From the IMG/VR virus record IMGVR_UViG_3300032050_000684, positions 1 through 26,748 of that record: a stretch of 26,748 nt of DNA, one strand, 5' to 3'. The notes under the pieces were generated by a model, which searched no databases, was not told where the DNA came from, and saw only the letters and a program-made list of their open reading frames with translations. The position numbers were made by a program, and so were the translations under genes. Positions 6,794-13,016 of the stretch are shown one piece after another (the stretch's first letter is position 1; every line of letters begins with the position of its first letter). This DNA comes from a virus.

Positions 6794-8259
6794 TTGATTT
6801 TCATCCACTCTAATTTCTCTGCCGAGAACGGATAGTTGGCTTCCTTGTAGAATTGTTTACGCTTGGTCAAGTGTCGTTTGGCAAACTTGCAGGTTGATGT
6901 TATGTCCCAGATCTGAACATGATCTTTATCTTCTGCTTTGCGTATGCCACGGCCAATTGACTGGATGACTCTAACAAAGCTCTTGCCAGGTTCAATGAGT
7001 ACCAGATTAAAAATACGGGGAATGTTAATACCAACAGCAGCCACACCATAAGTTGCTACAATAATTTTACCTGTTGCATCAGCCACTTCGTCATATTCAT
7101 CTTGCCTGGCTTTTGCTTTGGTTGCTCCGGATACAAACACAGCACCATCACCTAGACGTTCTACCAATTGACGTCCACACTCTGTTCTGTCCACCAGCAC
7201 AAGTGTGTTGCCTGTTTCGTTGACTTTACGCACAAGGTCTGCCATGGTATCAAGGCGTCCTGATTCCTCAAGCAAGTATTTAAGCTCACTTTGATAGTTT
7301 GAATATTCCACGTGATCTACCAACTGCACAATGTTAACGTGGCACTGAGCCAGCACACCACGATCCTGAAGTTCACTTGCACTGAGCTTGCTAACAACAG
7401 GACCAAGTCCAACCAATAATGCTTGGCTCTCAAACTTCTCTTTGGGTATGGTTCCGGTCAACCCCCAACGAATTGGCACTCTAGCCATGATGCCTGTTAG
7501 CAGGGTTTTGAGTGCATCTGCTTTGGCCATGTGTACTTCATCTACAATAACACATACCACATCTTCCATGAAGTCTTGTATGGTAAACTTTGCTGTGCCT
7601 TCTTTGGAGTCTTTAAGCAGGTTATTTAGACTTTGCCAAGTGCAAATGGTATGTGTCTTGCCGTAGTCTTTACGGTCACCAAAGTACACACCCACATCCA
7701 GACCCAAGTTGACATAGTCCTTTTCTGTTTGTGTTACCAAGCTCTTGTTGGGCACAATAACAATTGACCTACCATAGGGTTGTACGTTCCAACTCAAGGC
7801 CGCTGTCATGATAGTCTTGCCTGCACCTGTGGCCACTTCTTGTATGCATTGCGGGTTCTGCAGGTAGTTGTTGATGATCTCTACTTGGTAGTCTCGCAAC
7901 ACAATGGGTTGACCTTCTTGTGGATGTCCTTTGGGCCATAGTGTGTCAGCAAAAGTGTCTTCCCGCATCTCAGCAAACTCAAATGTGGTTGAGTACTCAC
8001 GTTGGTCATCTAGTTCAATGTCGTAGTTGTACTGCTCCAGGATAGGAATGATCTCTGGCAACAAGTTGGTGTAGGTGCTACCACCCAGTTGGAAGTAGGC
8101 AATCTTGCCATCCCATCTGCCTAGTCTCACCGCAGGCAAATACCTTGCTGCCGGATTTTCGTACTTGAAAGTATTAACCAGTTTCTTACGCACATCCAAG
8201 TCAAGACCCTCTAGCTTGATATTGACCTCATCACGTATTTGTATTGTGCATTGTTTCAT
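6790..8259 (-). CDS. uvsW: UvsW-type superfamily 2 DNA/RNA helicase
   Basis: 489 residues, close to T4 UvsW (about 500). The N-terminal 100 residues contain the T4-type dsDNA recognition region (YLPAVRLGRWDGKIAYF). Helicase motifs follow in order: LRDYQ at 121-125, Walker A ATGAGKT at 143-149, DEVH at 240-243, LTGT at 267-270, and motif VI QSIGRGIRK at 433-441. UvsW unwinds branched DNA and R-loops and helps switch T4 from origin-dependent to recombination-dependent replication. The ATG at 8259 matches the family's N-terminus and no ribosome site precedes it; the promoter's -10 box ends 6 nt upstream. Ends in a 4-nt overlap with the SGNH-like gene. Confidence 0.95.
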   Translation of the reverse strand: MKQCTIQIRDEVNIKLEGLDLDVRKKLVNTFKYENPAARYLPAVRLGRWDGKIAYFQLGGSTYTNLLPEIIPILEQYNYDIELDDQREYSTTFEFAEMREDTFADTLWPKGHPQEGQPIVLRDYQVEIINNYLQNPQCIQEVATGAGKTIMTAALSWNVQPYGRSIVIVPNKSLVTQTEKDYVNLGLDVGVYFGDRKDYGKTHTICTWQSLNNLLKDSKEGTAKFTIQDFMEDVVCVIVDEVHMAKADALKTLLTGIMARVPIRWGLTGTIPKEKFESQALLVGLGPVVSKLSASELQDRGVLAQCHVNIVQLVDHVEYSNYQSELKYLLEESGRLDTMADLVRKVNETGNTLVLVDRTECGRQLVERLGDGAVFVSGATKAKARQDEYDEVADATGKIIVATYGVAAVGINIPRIFNLVLIEPGKSFVRVIQSIGRGIRKAEDKDHVQIWDITSTCKFAKRHLTKRKQFYKEANYPFSAEKLEWMKIK

Positions 8260-8265
8260 GTCTAT

Positions 8266-8294
8266 AGTATATACTTATTGCAAGCAGAAGTCAA
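8266..8294 (-). promoter_or_regulatory. sigma70-type promoter of uvsW, leaderless geometry, fused to a terminator
   Basis: TTGACT (8289-8294) and TATACT (8266-8271), spacer 17 nt, 6 nt to the ATG at 8259. The first two bases of the -35 box are also the end of the T-tract of the terminator just upstream, so transcription of the previous unit stops and that of uvsW begins within a few bases. Confidence 0.65.
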
Positions 8295-8325
8295 AAAGAC
8301 AGACACCTTTTTAAGGGTGTCTGTC
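8293..8325 (-). terminator. intrinsic terminator between the AAA+ unit and uvsW
   Basis: A perfect 10-bp stem (GACAGACACC, 8298-8307, pairing with 8316-8325) with an 8-nt loop. On the minus strand it is followed by TTTTT (8293-8297); on the plus strand no T-run follows. It ends the transcription unit of the AAA+ ATPase and the two tiny genes. Confidence 0.85.
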
Positions 8326-8331
8326 ATAAAG

Positions 8332-8359
8332 CCTGGGATGGAGCCAACCTACTCCCAGG
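8332..8359 (-). other. second hairpin upstream of the terminator
   Basis: CCTGGGA (8332-8338) pairs with TCCCAGG (8353-8359) around a 14-nt loop, 6 nt from the terminator stem. No T-run follows on the minus strand, so it is more likely an RNA structure in the 3' untranslated region than a second terminator. Confidence 0.5.
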
Positions 8360-8379
8360 AAAAAAGGAAACAAAAATGA

Positions 8380-8481
8380 CTAACCAACTACCACACGAAA
8401 ACCTTGTTCCTGTTGTTCGTCTGCTTCATACTGGGTATCCACAGCAAACAAAAACAAATCACCATCATAAATCTTGTACAT
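8380..8481 (-). CDS. tiny protein (33 aa) of unknown function
   Basis: Reading from ATG at 8481 to TAG at 8380: MYKIYDGDLFLFAVDTQYEA, then DEQQEQGFRVVVG. A TGGGG run lies 6-7 nt before the ATG as a ribosome site. It comes 12 nt after the stop of the 29-aa membrane gene in the same direction and before a double hairpin, so the three genes form one unit. An opposed 59-codon plus-strand frame exists here but has poor composition. The compact, acidic, beta-like sequence looks like a real protein; function unknown. Confidence 0.55.
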   Translation of the reverse strand: MYKIYDGDLFLFAVDTQYEADEQQEQGFRVVVG

Positions 8482-8493
8482 TTGGCACCCCAG

Positions 8494-8583
8494 TTATCCA
8501 AACACTAAAATTAAAAAAGCCAATAACACTGCCAACATTGGGTGTCCTACTATGATTAATAATATGACACCCAACCAAGCCAT
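8494..8583 (-). CDS. tiny single-pass membrane protein (29 aa)
   Basis: ATG at 8583 lies 1 nt after the TAA of the AAA+ ATPase gene, in the same direction; stop TAA at 8494. The product begins MAWLGVILLIIVGHPMLAVL and continues LAFLILVFG, one hydrophobic helix that spans nearly the whole protein with a single His-Pro in the middle. It should insert in the inner membrane. The tight spacing and strong hydrophobic bias support a real gene. Role unknown; small membrane proteins in phages can act on lysis timing, superinfection exclusion or host enzymes, but nothing here distinguishes these. Confidence 0.55.
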   Translation of the reverse strand: MAWLGVILLIIVGHPMLAVLLAFLILVFG

Positions 8584-8584
8584 A

Positions 8585-9607
8585 TTAGGCACTCTTCATG
8601 CATGTTGTCTCTGACATGCGCTTCCAGTTGTTAGGGAAGCTCTTGCGCAAGTCTGCAATCTTGAGCGCCATGCGCAAGGAAACCTCACGCAGGCGTTCCT
8701 TGTTAACATGCATAAAGTCAATAATGTCGTCTTGTGCGTACTCATTAAAGTCGTAGTCTGCAAACAACACACCATCTTTGGCAATCTGTTTGATACGCAA
8801 CAACTTGTCCCGCATGGTGTCCAGGGTCAAGTCCAAGTAGTGGCAACGACTTTGGAGAGCGTCCAAGTGGTCACGCAACTTTTGACTTTTCATTTTGTCA
8901 AACTTTAAGTTTGTGATAAAGATGACACTGCCTTTAAACTCAAAACGGTCTGGAATGCCTTCTCTGCGCAAAGCACTAGACTCTGACAACCAGGAGATAA
9001 CACGCTTCTTACCAGAGTCCAAGGCACCCTTGAGCAGGTTAAGAGCAACGTCATCTAACAAGATGCTGTCACAGTCGTCAAACACTACGACGCTGTTGGC
9101 GTCACTGTATTTGTACAGAGTTTGGTACAAGCCGATAGGAGTGGCACTGCCTTTAACTACCTCTGCACGGAGTCGTTTGCCTGCCAACTTGTCAAACAAG
9201 CAGGCTTTCTCAATCTCTGTCTCGACGCCGTAGCTCTTGCCTACACCTGGAGGGCCGCTCACAATCATAGCACGGATGTCACCTGACACGGTGGCCTTTG
9301 TCATCTCGTGCAGGATGTCAAAACGCTCACGGATACGATCCATGGCCTCGTCATCTGTCTCGACTACTGCGGGCTTCTCAAAATGTACTGTATTATCTTG
9401 CACGGCATCTCCTGTTACATATTCAAAATTTTGGATGGAATCTACCTTGATACGGATTGTATCTGGGCAGTTGGGAAAGTTACCATCATTCTTGACAGTA
9501 ACATAATTGCCTTTGGCGCCAGAGGCATAGCCTGACACTAAAGTAAAAGCAATATTGCGGACGGGCTTGTTACGATACTCACCCTTAATGATACGAATGG
9601 CACTCAT
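8585..9607 (-). CDS. AAA+ ATPase
   Basis: 340 residues. An N-terminal beta-rich region (1-75) is followed by an AAA+ module: Walker A GPPGVGKS at 118-125, Walker B VVVFDDCD at 173-180, sensor-1-like FITN at 230-233, and a helical lid with LREVSLRMALKIADL near the C-terminus. Such proteins remodel or load other proteins using ATP. The SRC arginine-finger signature of clamp-loader gp44 is not seen in the usual place, although LQSRCHYLDL near residue 250 could serve as the arginine finger region, so gp44 is not excluded but not favoured. Has an AAGGAGC ribosome site and a consensus promoter. The two tiny genes follow directly. Confidence 0.8.
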   Translation of the reverse strand: MSAIRIIKGEYRNKPVRNIAFTLVSGYASGAKGNYVTVKNDGNFPNCPDTIRIKVDSIQNFEYVTGDAVQDNTVHFEKPAVVETDDEAMDRIRERFDILHEMTKATVSGDIRAMIVSGPPGVGKSYGVETEIEKACLFDKLAGKRLRAEVVKGSATPIGLYQTLYKYSDANSVVVFDDCDSILLDDVALNLLKGALDSGKKRVISWLSESSALRREGIPDRFEFKGSVIFITNLKFDKMKSQKLRDHLDALQSRCHYLDLTLDTMRDKLLRIKQIAKDGVLFADYDFNEYAQDDIIDFMHVNKERLREVSLRMALKIADLRKSFPNNWKRMSETTCMKSA

Positions 9608-9637
9608 GGTTGGCTCCTTGTTGTGCGTTAAAATTAA

Positions 9638-9666
9638 ATTATAGCAGAAGTCGAATTAAGCGTCAA
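9638..9666 (-). promoter_or_regulatory. sigma70-type early promoter of the AAA+ gene
   Basis: TTGACG (9661-9666) and TATAAT (9638-9643), spacer 17 nt, minus strand. The leader is about 25 nt and contains AAGGAGC before the ATG at 9607. The -35 overlaps the final codons of the 133-aa gene. It belongs to a set of four similar promoters in this region. Confidence 0.8.
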
Positions 9667-10057
9667 CCTGCACAGCCTCAATTCCAAACTGTTCGAGCAA
9701 CACGGTACGGCAGGCATCTACTGTACGTTTGGTTACTACAACCTTGCCGCCCATAAACCCCACATAGAGATGCCTGTGTGCTACAAACTTGATCTCACCG
9801 TCTGCACCTGTGTGCTTTTGACGGACGACTGGTTTGGCTGTCACTGTCTTAGCAGGTGCCTTTGTGGGCTTTTCTGCTTTGGCAGGCACTGCCGTGGGCA
9901 TTGGTGCTACCGACTTAGGTGCGGCATTAGCAAATCCATGCTTCTTGTCGTACTTGGCAATATCTGCTGGAGTCTTCCCCCAGGTAGCTAACAGACGTTT
10001 GACTTCTGTTCCGGGCAATTGGTTCCAATGGATGATTTTATCAGTCCAGTTTTGCAT
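9656..10057 (-). CDS. unknown protein with an Ala/Pro/Lys linker (133 aa)
   Basis: Three parts are visible: an N-terminal helical segment (residues 1-45, containing WNQLPGTEVKRLLATWGKT), a low-complexity linker rich in Ala, Pro, Lys and Thr (about 46-80), and a C-terminal beta domain (IKFVAHRHLYVGFMGGKVVV then a DACRTVLLEQFGIEAV helix). The two end domains may bind separate partners joined by a flexible tether. No family is recognised. It has its own consensus promoter and a GGAGCC ribosome site, so it is an early gene. Confidence 0.65.
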   Translation of the reverse strand: MQNWTDKIIHWNQLPGTEVKRLLATWGKTPADIAKYDKKHGFANAAPKSVAPMPTAVPAKAEKPTKAPAKTVTAKPVVRQKHTGADGEIKFVAHRHLYVGFMGGKVVVTKRTVDACRTVLLEQFGIEAVQVDA

Positions 10058-10086
10058 TGTTGGCTCCGTTTAGTTACTATACAAGT

Positions 10087-10115
10087 ATTATAGCAGTTTG
10101 AGAATTATTGGTCAA
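10087..10115 (-). promoter_or_regulatory. consensus sigma70 early promoter
   Basis: TTGACC (10110-10115), 17 nt, TATAAT (10087-10092) on the minus strand, followed by a leader with CGGAGCC before the ATG at 10057. The 45 bases around it are nearly identical to the promoter at 10318-10346, and the -35 covers the last codons and stop of the upstream gene. Confidence 0.88.
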
Positions 10116-10287
10116 CCGGAGCAAACATCTTGCTACCCTGCACCATGAATACCCTGAAAGCTGCCATGGTTTTTTCACTGTAGATCATTGCACCATTCTG
10201 CTGAATGTCTTGCAAGAGTTCTAAAAATCCCATGCCCAAAAACTCTTGTTCTTTGTTGAGTTGGGCGATTGCTGTGGCTATCTGCAT
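10105..10287 (-). CDS. small unknown protein (60 aa)
   Basis: A mostly helical protein (IATAIAQLNKEQEFLGMGFL, then QDIQQNGAMIYSEKTMAAF) with no recognised domain or membrane segment. It has an AAGGAGCC ribosome site before the ATG at 10287 and its own consensus promoter. The terminal DQ codons and stop are written within the -35 region of the next promoter. Early phage proteins of this size often bind host enzymes; nothing in the sequence tells which. Confidence 0.6.
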   Translation of the reverse strand: MQIATAIAQLNKEQEFLGMGFLELLQDIQQNGAMIYSEKTMAAFRVFMVQGSKMFAPVDQ

Positions 10288-10317
10288 CTCTGGCTCCTTT
10301 TTAATTACTATACAAGT

Positions 10318-10346
10318 ATTATAGCAGTTTGGGAATTATTGGTCAA
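10318..10346 (-). promoter_or_regulatory. consensus sigma70 early promoter
   Basis: TTGACC (10341-10346), 17 nt, TATAAT (10318-10323), minus strand; leader with AAGGAGCC before the ATG at 10287. Near-copy of the promoter at 10087-10115. Confidence 0.88.
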
Positions 10347-10381
10347 ATGGTAAACTGTGGCTTTTTTACAACAAAAACTGC

Positions 10382-10591
10382 TTATTTTTTAAGCACTTCG
10401 TAAAAACGCTGGTTGATAATGTCCATTTCCTCTTTGGAAACGTAAAAATCTGTAGTGGGATCGTAGTAGGCGCCCTCTTTGTTGTCATAATACAACACTT
10501 GGCCTGAGAAGTTGAACGGACCTTCGAGTCCCTTGCGTGGCTCGTACTTGGTACGCATCATGTCTGTGGTGTCAACAACCTTGTAACCCAT
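10382..10591 (-). CDS. small unknown protein (69 aa)
   Basis: Contains FSGQVLYYDNKEGAYYDPTT then DFYVSKEEMDIINQRFYEV, an acidic, tyrosine-rich sequence with a helical end. The YDPTTDFYVS string reminds me of small conserved phage proteins, but no function is known to me. A TAAGGAGTT ribosome site lies before the ATG at 10591, and a sigma70 promoter precedes it. A 35-nt A/T-rich stretch separates its stop from the next promoter without an obvious terminator stem. Confidence 0.65.
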   Translation of the reverse strand: MGYKVVDTTDMMRTKYEPRKGLEGPFNFSGQVLYYDNKEGAYYDPTTDFYVSKEEMDIINQRFYEVLKK

Positions 10592-10621
10592 CTTGAACTC
10601 CTTATTTCTTACAATACTTCT

Positions 10622-10650
10622 ATTGTAGCAAAACGGGATTTATTGGTCAA
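10622..10650 (-). promoter_or_regulatory. sigma70-type early promoter
   Basis: TTGACC (10645-10650), 17 nt, TACAAT (10622-10627), minus strand. The -35 and part of the spacer (TTGACCAATAA) match the two other TTGACC promoters. It lies just before the end of the glycosyltransferase-like gene at 10656 and would isolate the early genes from that unit. Confidence 0.8.
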
Positions 10651-10655
10651 CCTTT

Positions 10656-11387
10656 TTAACGCCAAAGATCTTGTACTACTTTGTCGTTAATTTCGTGCGG
10701 CTTTGGCTTGCCATGAAAAACTAATACTGAAGTATTACCCAGAATTTGTGTGCCTTGCCCAGGAATTCTGTGGCGTCTAGTGTTAAAGTCGTAGCCACCA
10801 TCTAAACATTGCCAGCGCCAACTTTGCATTTGACTGTCTTCAAAATATCTAATTCTGTTGTGGCCAAGCACGGCGTTTATGTAGTCTTGATCGCCTGGGT
10901 ACTGCCTTGAAGTGTTGACCACATTGGTGGTGTTAAACTGATTCCATATCCAAGACATCTTTTCAACATTCCACCACATCACACTGCTGTTTAATGTTGA
11001 GTAACCTGGACGTTGTAGGTGTTTAAAGTCTTTAATGCCCCAGAGATATTCTGTGGGCAGTTGTGAGATCCAAGAGATGTCACGAAGTATCACTGTGTCA
11101 AGATCAAAATACAACAAGTTGCCTTGATGATGTTCAGAGTTAAACAGTTGTAGTTTATACCACCATGATCGTTTGGGTCCTGATATTTCAGGCCAGTTGG
11201 TTAACGCATGTTTGATCATGTGTGCAGGAACTGATCTGTCCTGCTCAGTATACACATGGAATCGTAAGCCGTTGGGAAGATTACGACTTAGCATATTATA
11301 CAGTCGTTCTACGTAGATCCAATCATACCCAGTGCCGTGTATCACACACGCACAATCTACAAGGCTGGTCGTATTCTGTTTAGCCAT
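10656..11387 (-). CDS. glycosyltransferase-like protein (GT-A fold, DxD)
   Basis: 243 residues. LLYFDLDTVI at 91-100 has the DxD motif (D95, D97) that binds the metal and sugar nucleotide in GT-A glycosyltransferases; the upstream SWWYKLQLF segment and the later NSSVMWWN and GDQDYIN segments fit the family pattern in which a nascent chain or receptor site follows. It shares its WxKxQLF...FLDLDTV core with the gene at 15770-16411, so the two are paralogues. The start at 11387 overlaps the preceding gene by 31 nt. Sugar and acceptor are unknown. Confidence 0.75.
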   Translation of the reverse strand: MAKQNTTSLVDCACVIHGTGYDWIYVERLYNMLSRNLPNGLRFHVYTEQDRSVPAHMIKHALTNWPEISGPKRSWWYKLQLFNSEHHQGNLLYFDLDTVILRDISWISQLPTEYLWGIKDFKHLQRPGYSTLNSSVMWWNVEKMSWIWNQFNTTNVVNTSRQYPGDQDYINAVLGHNRIRYFEDSQMQSWRWQCLDGGYDFNTRRHRIPGQGTQILGNTSVLVFHGKPKPHEINDKVVQDLWR

Positions 11388-12187
11388 AAGCCTTGTTCCA
11401 GTTCATTTAGTGTGTATTCTGTGTGACTGATTTGTGTGAGCCATAAATCTCTGTTGGTACTGTACGGCTGTTCTATGTCAGCAAATCCAGCGCCCACAGG
11501 ATAGGCCAAACTAGTGCTATGCACAATAGGACGAGATCCAGCAATGGCCGCTTGTATGCCTGGTCCAGAATTGTAGTTTACAATAGCATGACAATCCAGT
11601 GCCAAATCAAAGCTGTCGTAAGTGCCAGGTATCTTTGCAGGCTGTTCAACTGTAACACCCAGACCTGTAACGTCCAATCGGCATCGAGGGTGTGGGCGTA
11701 CATGTATGGGGCGGTCAGTAACATTCCTCAAGCATTGAATTTGATCACGTACCCATTGATTGAAATCTATCCCGGCTGATTGTTCACTTTTGGAATGTTG
11801 TGCGGCAATAATCACATGCGGTTTTGGGTTGGCAGGAGTTTTTAAAACCAATCCTAGTTTTTTTGGGCGACCCCAATCCAACTGATCTAAATGTCCGTAA
11901 TAGCCTTGTGCGTTTATGTTGTTCACTGCAACCTTCCATGTTGTGCCACGTTGCAGGGTGCCTATGTCAGCTACCACAACAGGACGATTCAGTGATCGAT
12001 AGTGCTGATACACTGCTTGATTGGCTGCCATACGTCCAGACCACAGCACTGACCAAATTAATACTGCATCTGCTGTCATGGAATTTTCTTCTAGCACATG
12101 TCCAGCACCACGTAAACTAGAGAGCAATGCGGACATAACTAGTTTTGAGTTCAGTGCTGTTTGTGCAGGGAAGTAAGCAATTTTCAT
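11357..12187 (-). CDS. capsule polysaccharide synthesis-like protein (possible GT)
   Basis: 276 residues. Two motifs fit glycosyltransferases of the capsule synthesis (KpsS/KpsC-like, GT-B) type: RPIHVRPHPRC at 159-169, and NSGPGIQAAIAGSRPIVHST at 206-225, where a glycine-rich loop near a histidine binds nucleotide sugar. N-terminally ADAVLIWSVLWSGRM is a beta-alpha element. The gene at 12988-13896 has the same pair of motifs (HPGD, then NSTPNVVAAIEGIP) and is a distant paralogue. The ATG at 12187 follows a late-type octamer. The product likely transfers or modifies a sugar; no catalytic base can be assigned. Confidence 0.6.
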   Translation of the reverse strand: MKIAYFPAQTALNSKLVMSALLSSLRGAGHVLEENSMTADAVLIWSVLWSGRMAANQAVYQHYRSLNRPVVVADIGTLQRGTTWKVAVNNINAQGYYGHLDQLDWGRPKKLGLVLKTPANPKPHVIIAAQHSKSEQSAGIDFNQWVRDQIQCLRNVTDRPIHVRPHPRCRLDVTGLGVTVEQPAKIPGTYDSFDLALDCHAIVNYNSGPGIQAAIAGSRPIVHSTSLAYPVGAGFADIEQPYSTNRDLWLTQISHTEYTLNELEQGLWLNRIRPAL

Positions 12188-12196
12188 ATTGACGAA

Positions 12197-12204
12197 TATT
12201 TAAT
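12197..12204 (-). promoter_or_regulatory. late-type octamer for the 12187 gene
   Basis: Minus strand ATTAAATA, two changes from TATAAATA, 9 nt before the ATG at 12187. It faces an identical octamer on the other strand, so the 34-nt gap is nearly palindromic. Confidence 0.45.
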
Positions 12205-12207
12205 GCT

Positions 12208-12215
12208 ATTAAATA
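12208..12215 (+). promoter_or_regulatory. late-type octamer for the 12222 gene
   Basis: Plus strand ATTAAATA, 6 nt before the ATG at 12222. By T4 spacing transcription would start within a base of the start codon; there is no ribosome site. Confidence 0.45.
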
Positions 12216-12221
12216 CTCCAT

Positions 12222-13016
12222 ATGATATTACCACCAACACATGGTGCCGTAGCACCCGTAGATTTTTTTATATACGCTGCCTGCGACGCAGGATATTTTG
12301 ACGAGTTTGGTCATGAGTTAATTGCCAGCATACATGCAAATGCACGTGAACATTTGCACTTGCATATTTTTAATCCAACATCCGCACAACTAGATTATTG
12401 TGCTAGACAAACAGGTGTTAGCGTAACCTATGAGCATGTAGGGCCTGAAACGTTTAATGCCGCAGCCAATCAGTGGGTTACACCGCCTGCTGACGCACTA
12501 CGTAAATCTCAGCTGGACCGCACTGTTAATGCCATGGGCAAAGGCCATGATATTAATTTGCATCATCGCATGCAAAAAACCTACTATGCATGTGCTAGGT
12601 TTATTAGACTTGCTGAGATTGCTCGTAACCGACGCTTTATGAGCATGGATGTGGATGCACTGGTTCGGAAACCGTTACCGCCTTTGGGTACCGAGCACGA
12701 CTTTTACCTACACAAGATTACAGGACGTAAAGCTCGTATTCTAGCAGGTGGCATGTATGTGCATCCTCAAGGACGTAGTCAAGAGTTCTTGGACGAGTAT
12801 GCCAGAGCACTAGCAGCCAATTTAGAAAGTGATTATATCTATTGGGGTCTTGACCAAGACATACTGGACCAGCTTGTTCCCAAATATGCCAGCGGTCATT
12901 TGCCTATAACATTGATTGATTGGGACATGCATCCTGACAGTGTTATTTGGACTGCCAAGGGCACAAGAAAAGACTCGCCTAAGTTTGTTAATGAGAAGCG
13001 GAAATATACTTCTTAA
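12222..13016 (+). CDS. glycosyltransferase-like protein (DxD)
   Basis: 264 residues. FMSMDVDALVRKPLPPLG carries the DxD-type motif D143-V-D145 after a beta strand, followed by LAGGMYVHPQGRSQEF and YWGLDQDILDQL, which fit the receptor-site elements of GT-A transferases of the GT8/GT32 type. The N-terminus has FFIYAACDAGYFDEFGHELI, the first Rossmann-like strand. It is read opposite to its neighbours from a late-type octamer and ends with a 29-nt overlap with the convergent gene. Substrate unknown. Confidence 0.65.
   Translation: MILPPTHGAVAPVDFFIYAACDAGYFDEFGHELIASIHANAREHLHLHIFNPTSAQLDYCARQTGVSVTYEHVGPETFNAAANQWVTPPADALRKSQLDRTVNAMGKGHDINLHHRMQKTYYACARFIRLAEIARNRRFMSMDVDALVRKPLPPLGTEHDFYLHKITGRKARILAGGMYVHPQGRSQEFLDEYARALAANLESDYIYWGLDQDILDQLVPKYASGHLPITLIDWDMHPDSVIWTAKGTRKDSPKFVNEKRKYTS

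Larger units (their letters stand above)
10087..10650 (-). repeat. three-copy early promoter cassette
   Basis: Three copies (10087-10115, 10318-10346, 10622-10650) share TTGACCAATAA at the -35 and a 17-nt spacer; the first two are nearly identical through the -10 and the ribosome site. A fourth, more diverged member lies at 9638-9666. Each precedes a single short gene, except the last, which precedes the AAA+ unit. This looks like duplication of promoter-plus-gene cassettes or shared selection for a strong host promoter. Confidence 0.7.

Noticed and set aside
8376-8555. Plus-strand frame of 59 codons starting MTNQLPHENLVPVV
   Set aside because: It lies opposite two well-spaced minus-strand tiny genes, has a low-complexity Lys/Thr/His composition, and no forward gene or promoter is nearby. 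The opposite frames fit the unit better.
8596-9535. Several plus and minus frames of 60-112 codons within the AAA+ gene
   Set aside because: They are shadows of the strongly coding AAA+ frame; their products are rich in Ser, Cys and Thr without any motif.
8585-9607. Naming the AAA+ protein as clamp-loader gp44
   Set aside because: The order and spacing of motifs and the N-terminal beta domain do not fit gp44 well; SRC near residue 250 is not enough.
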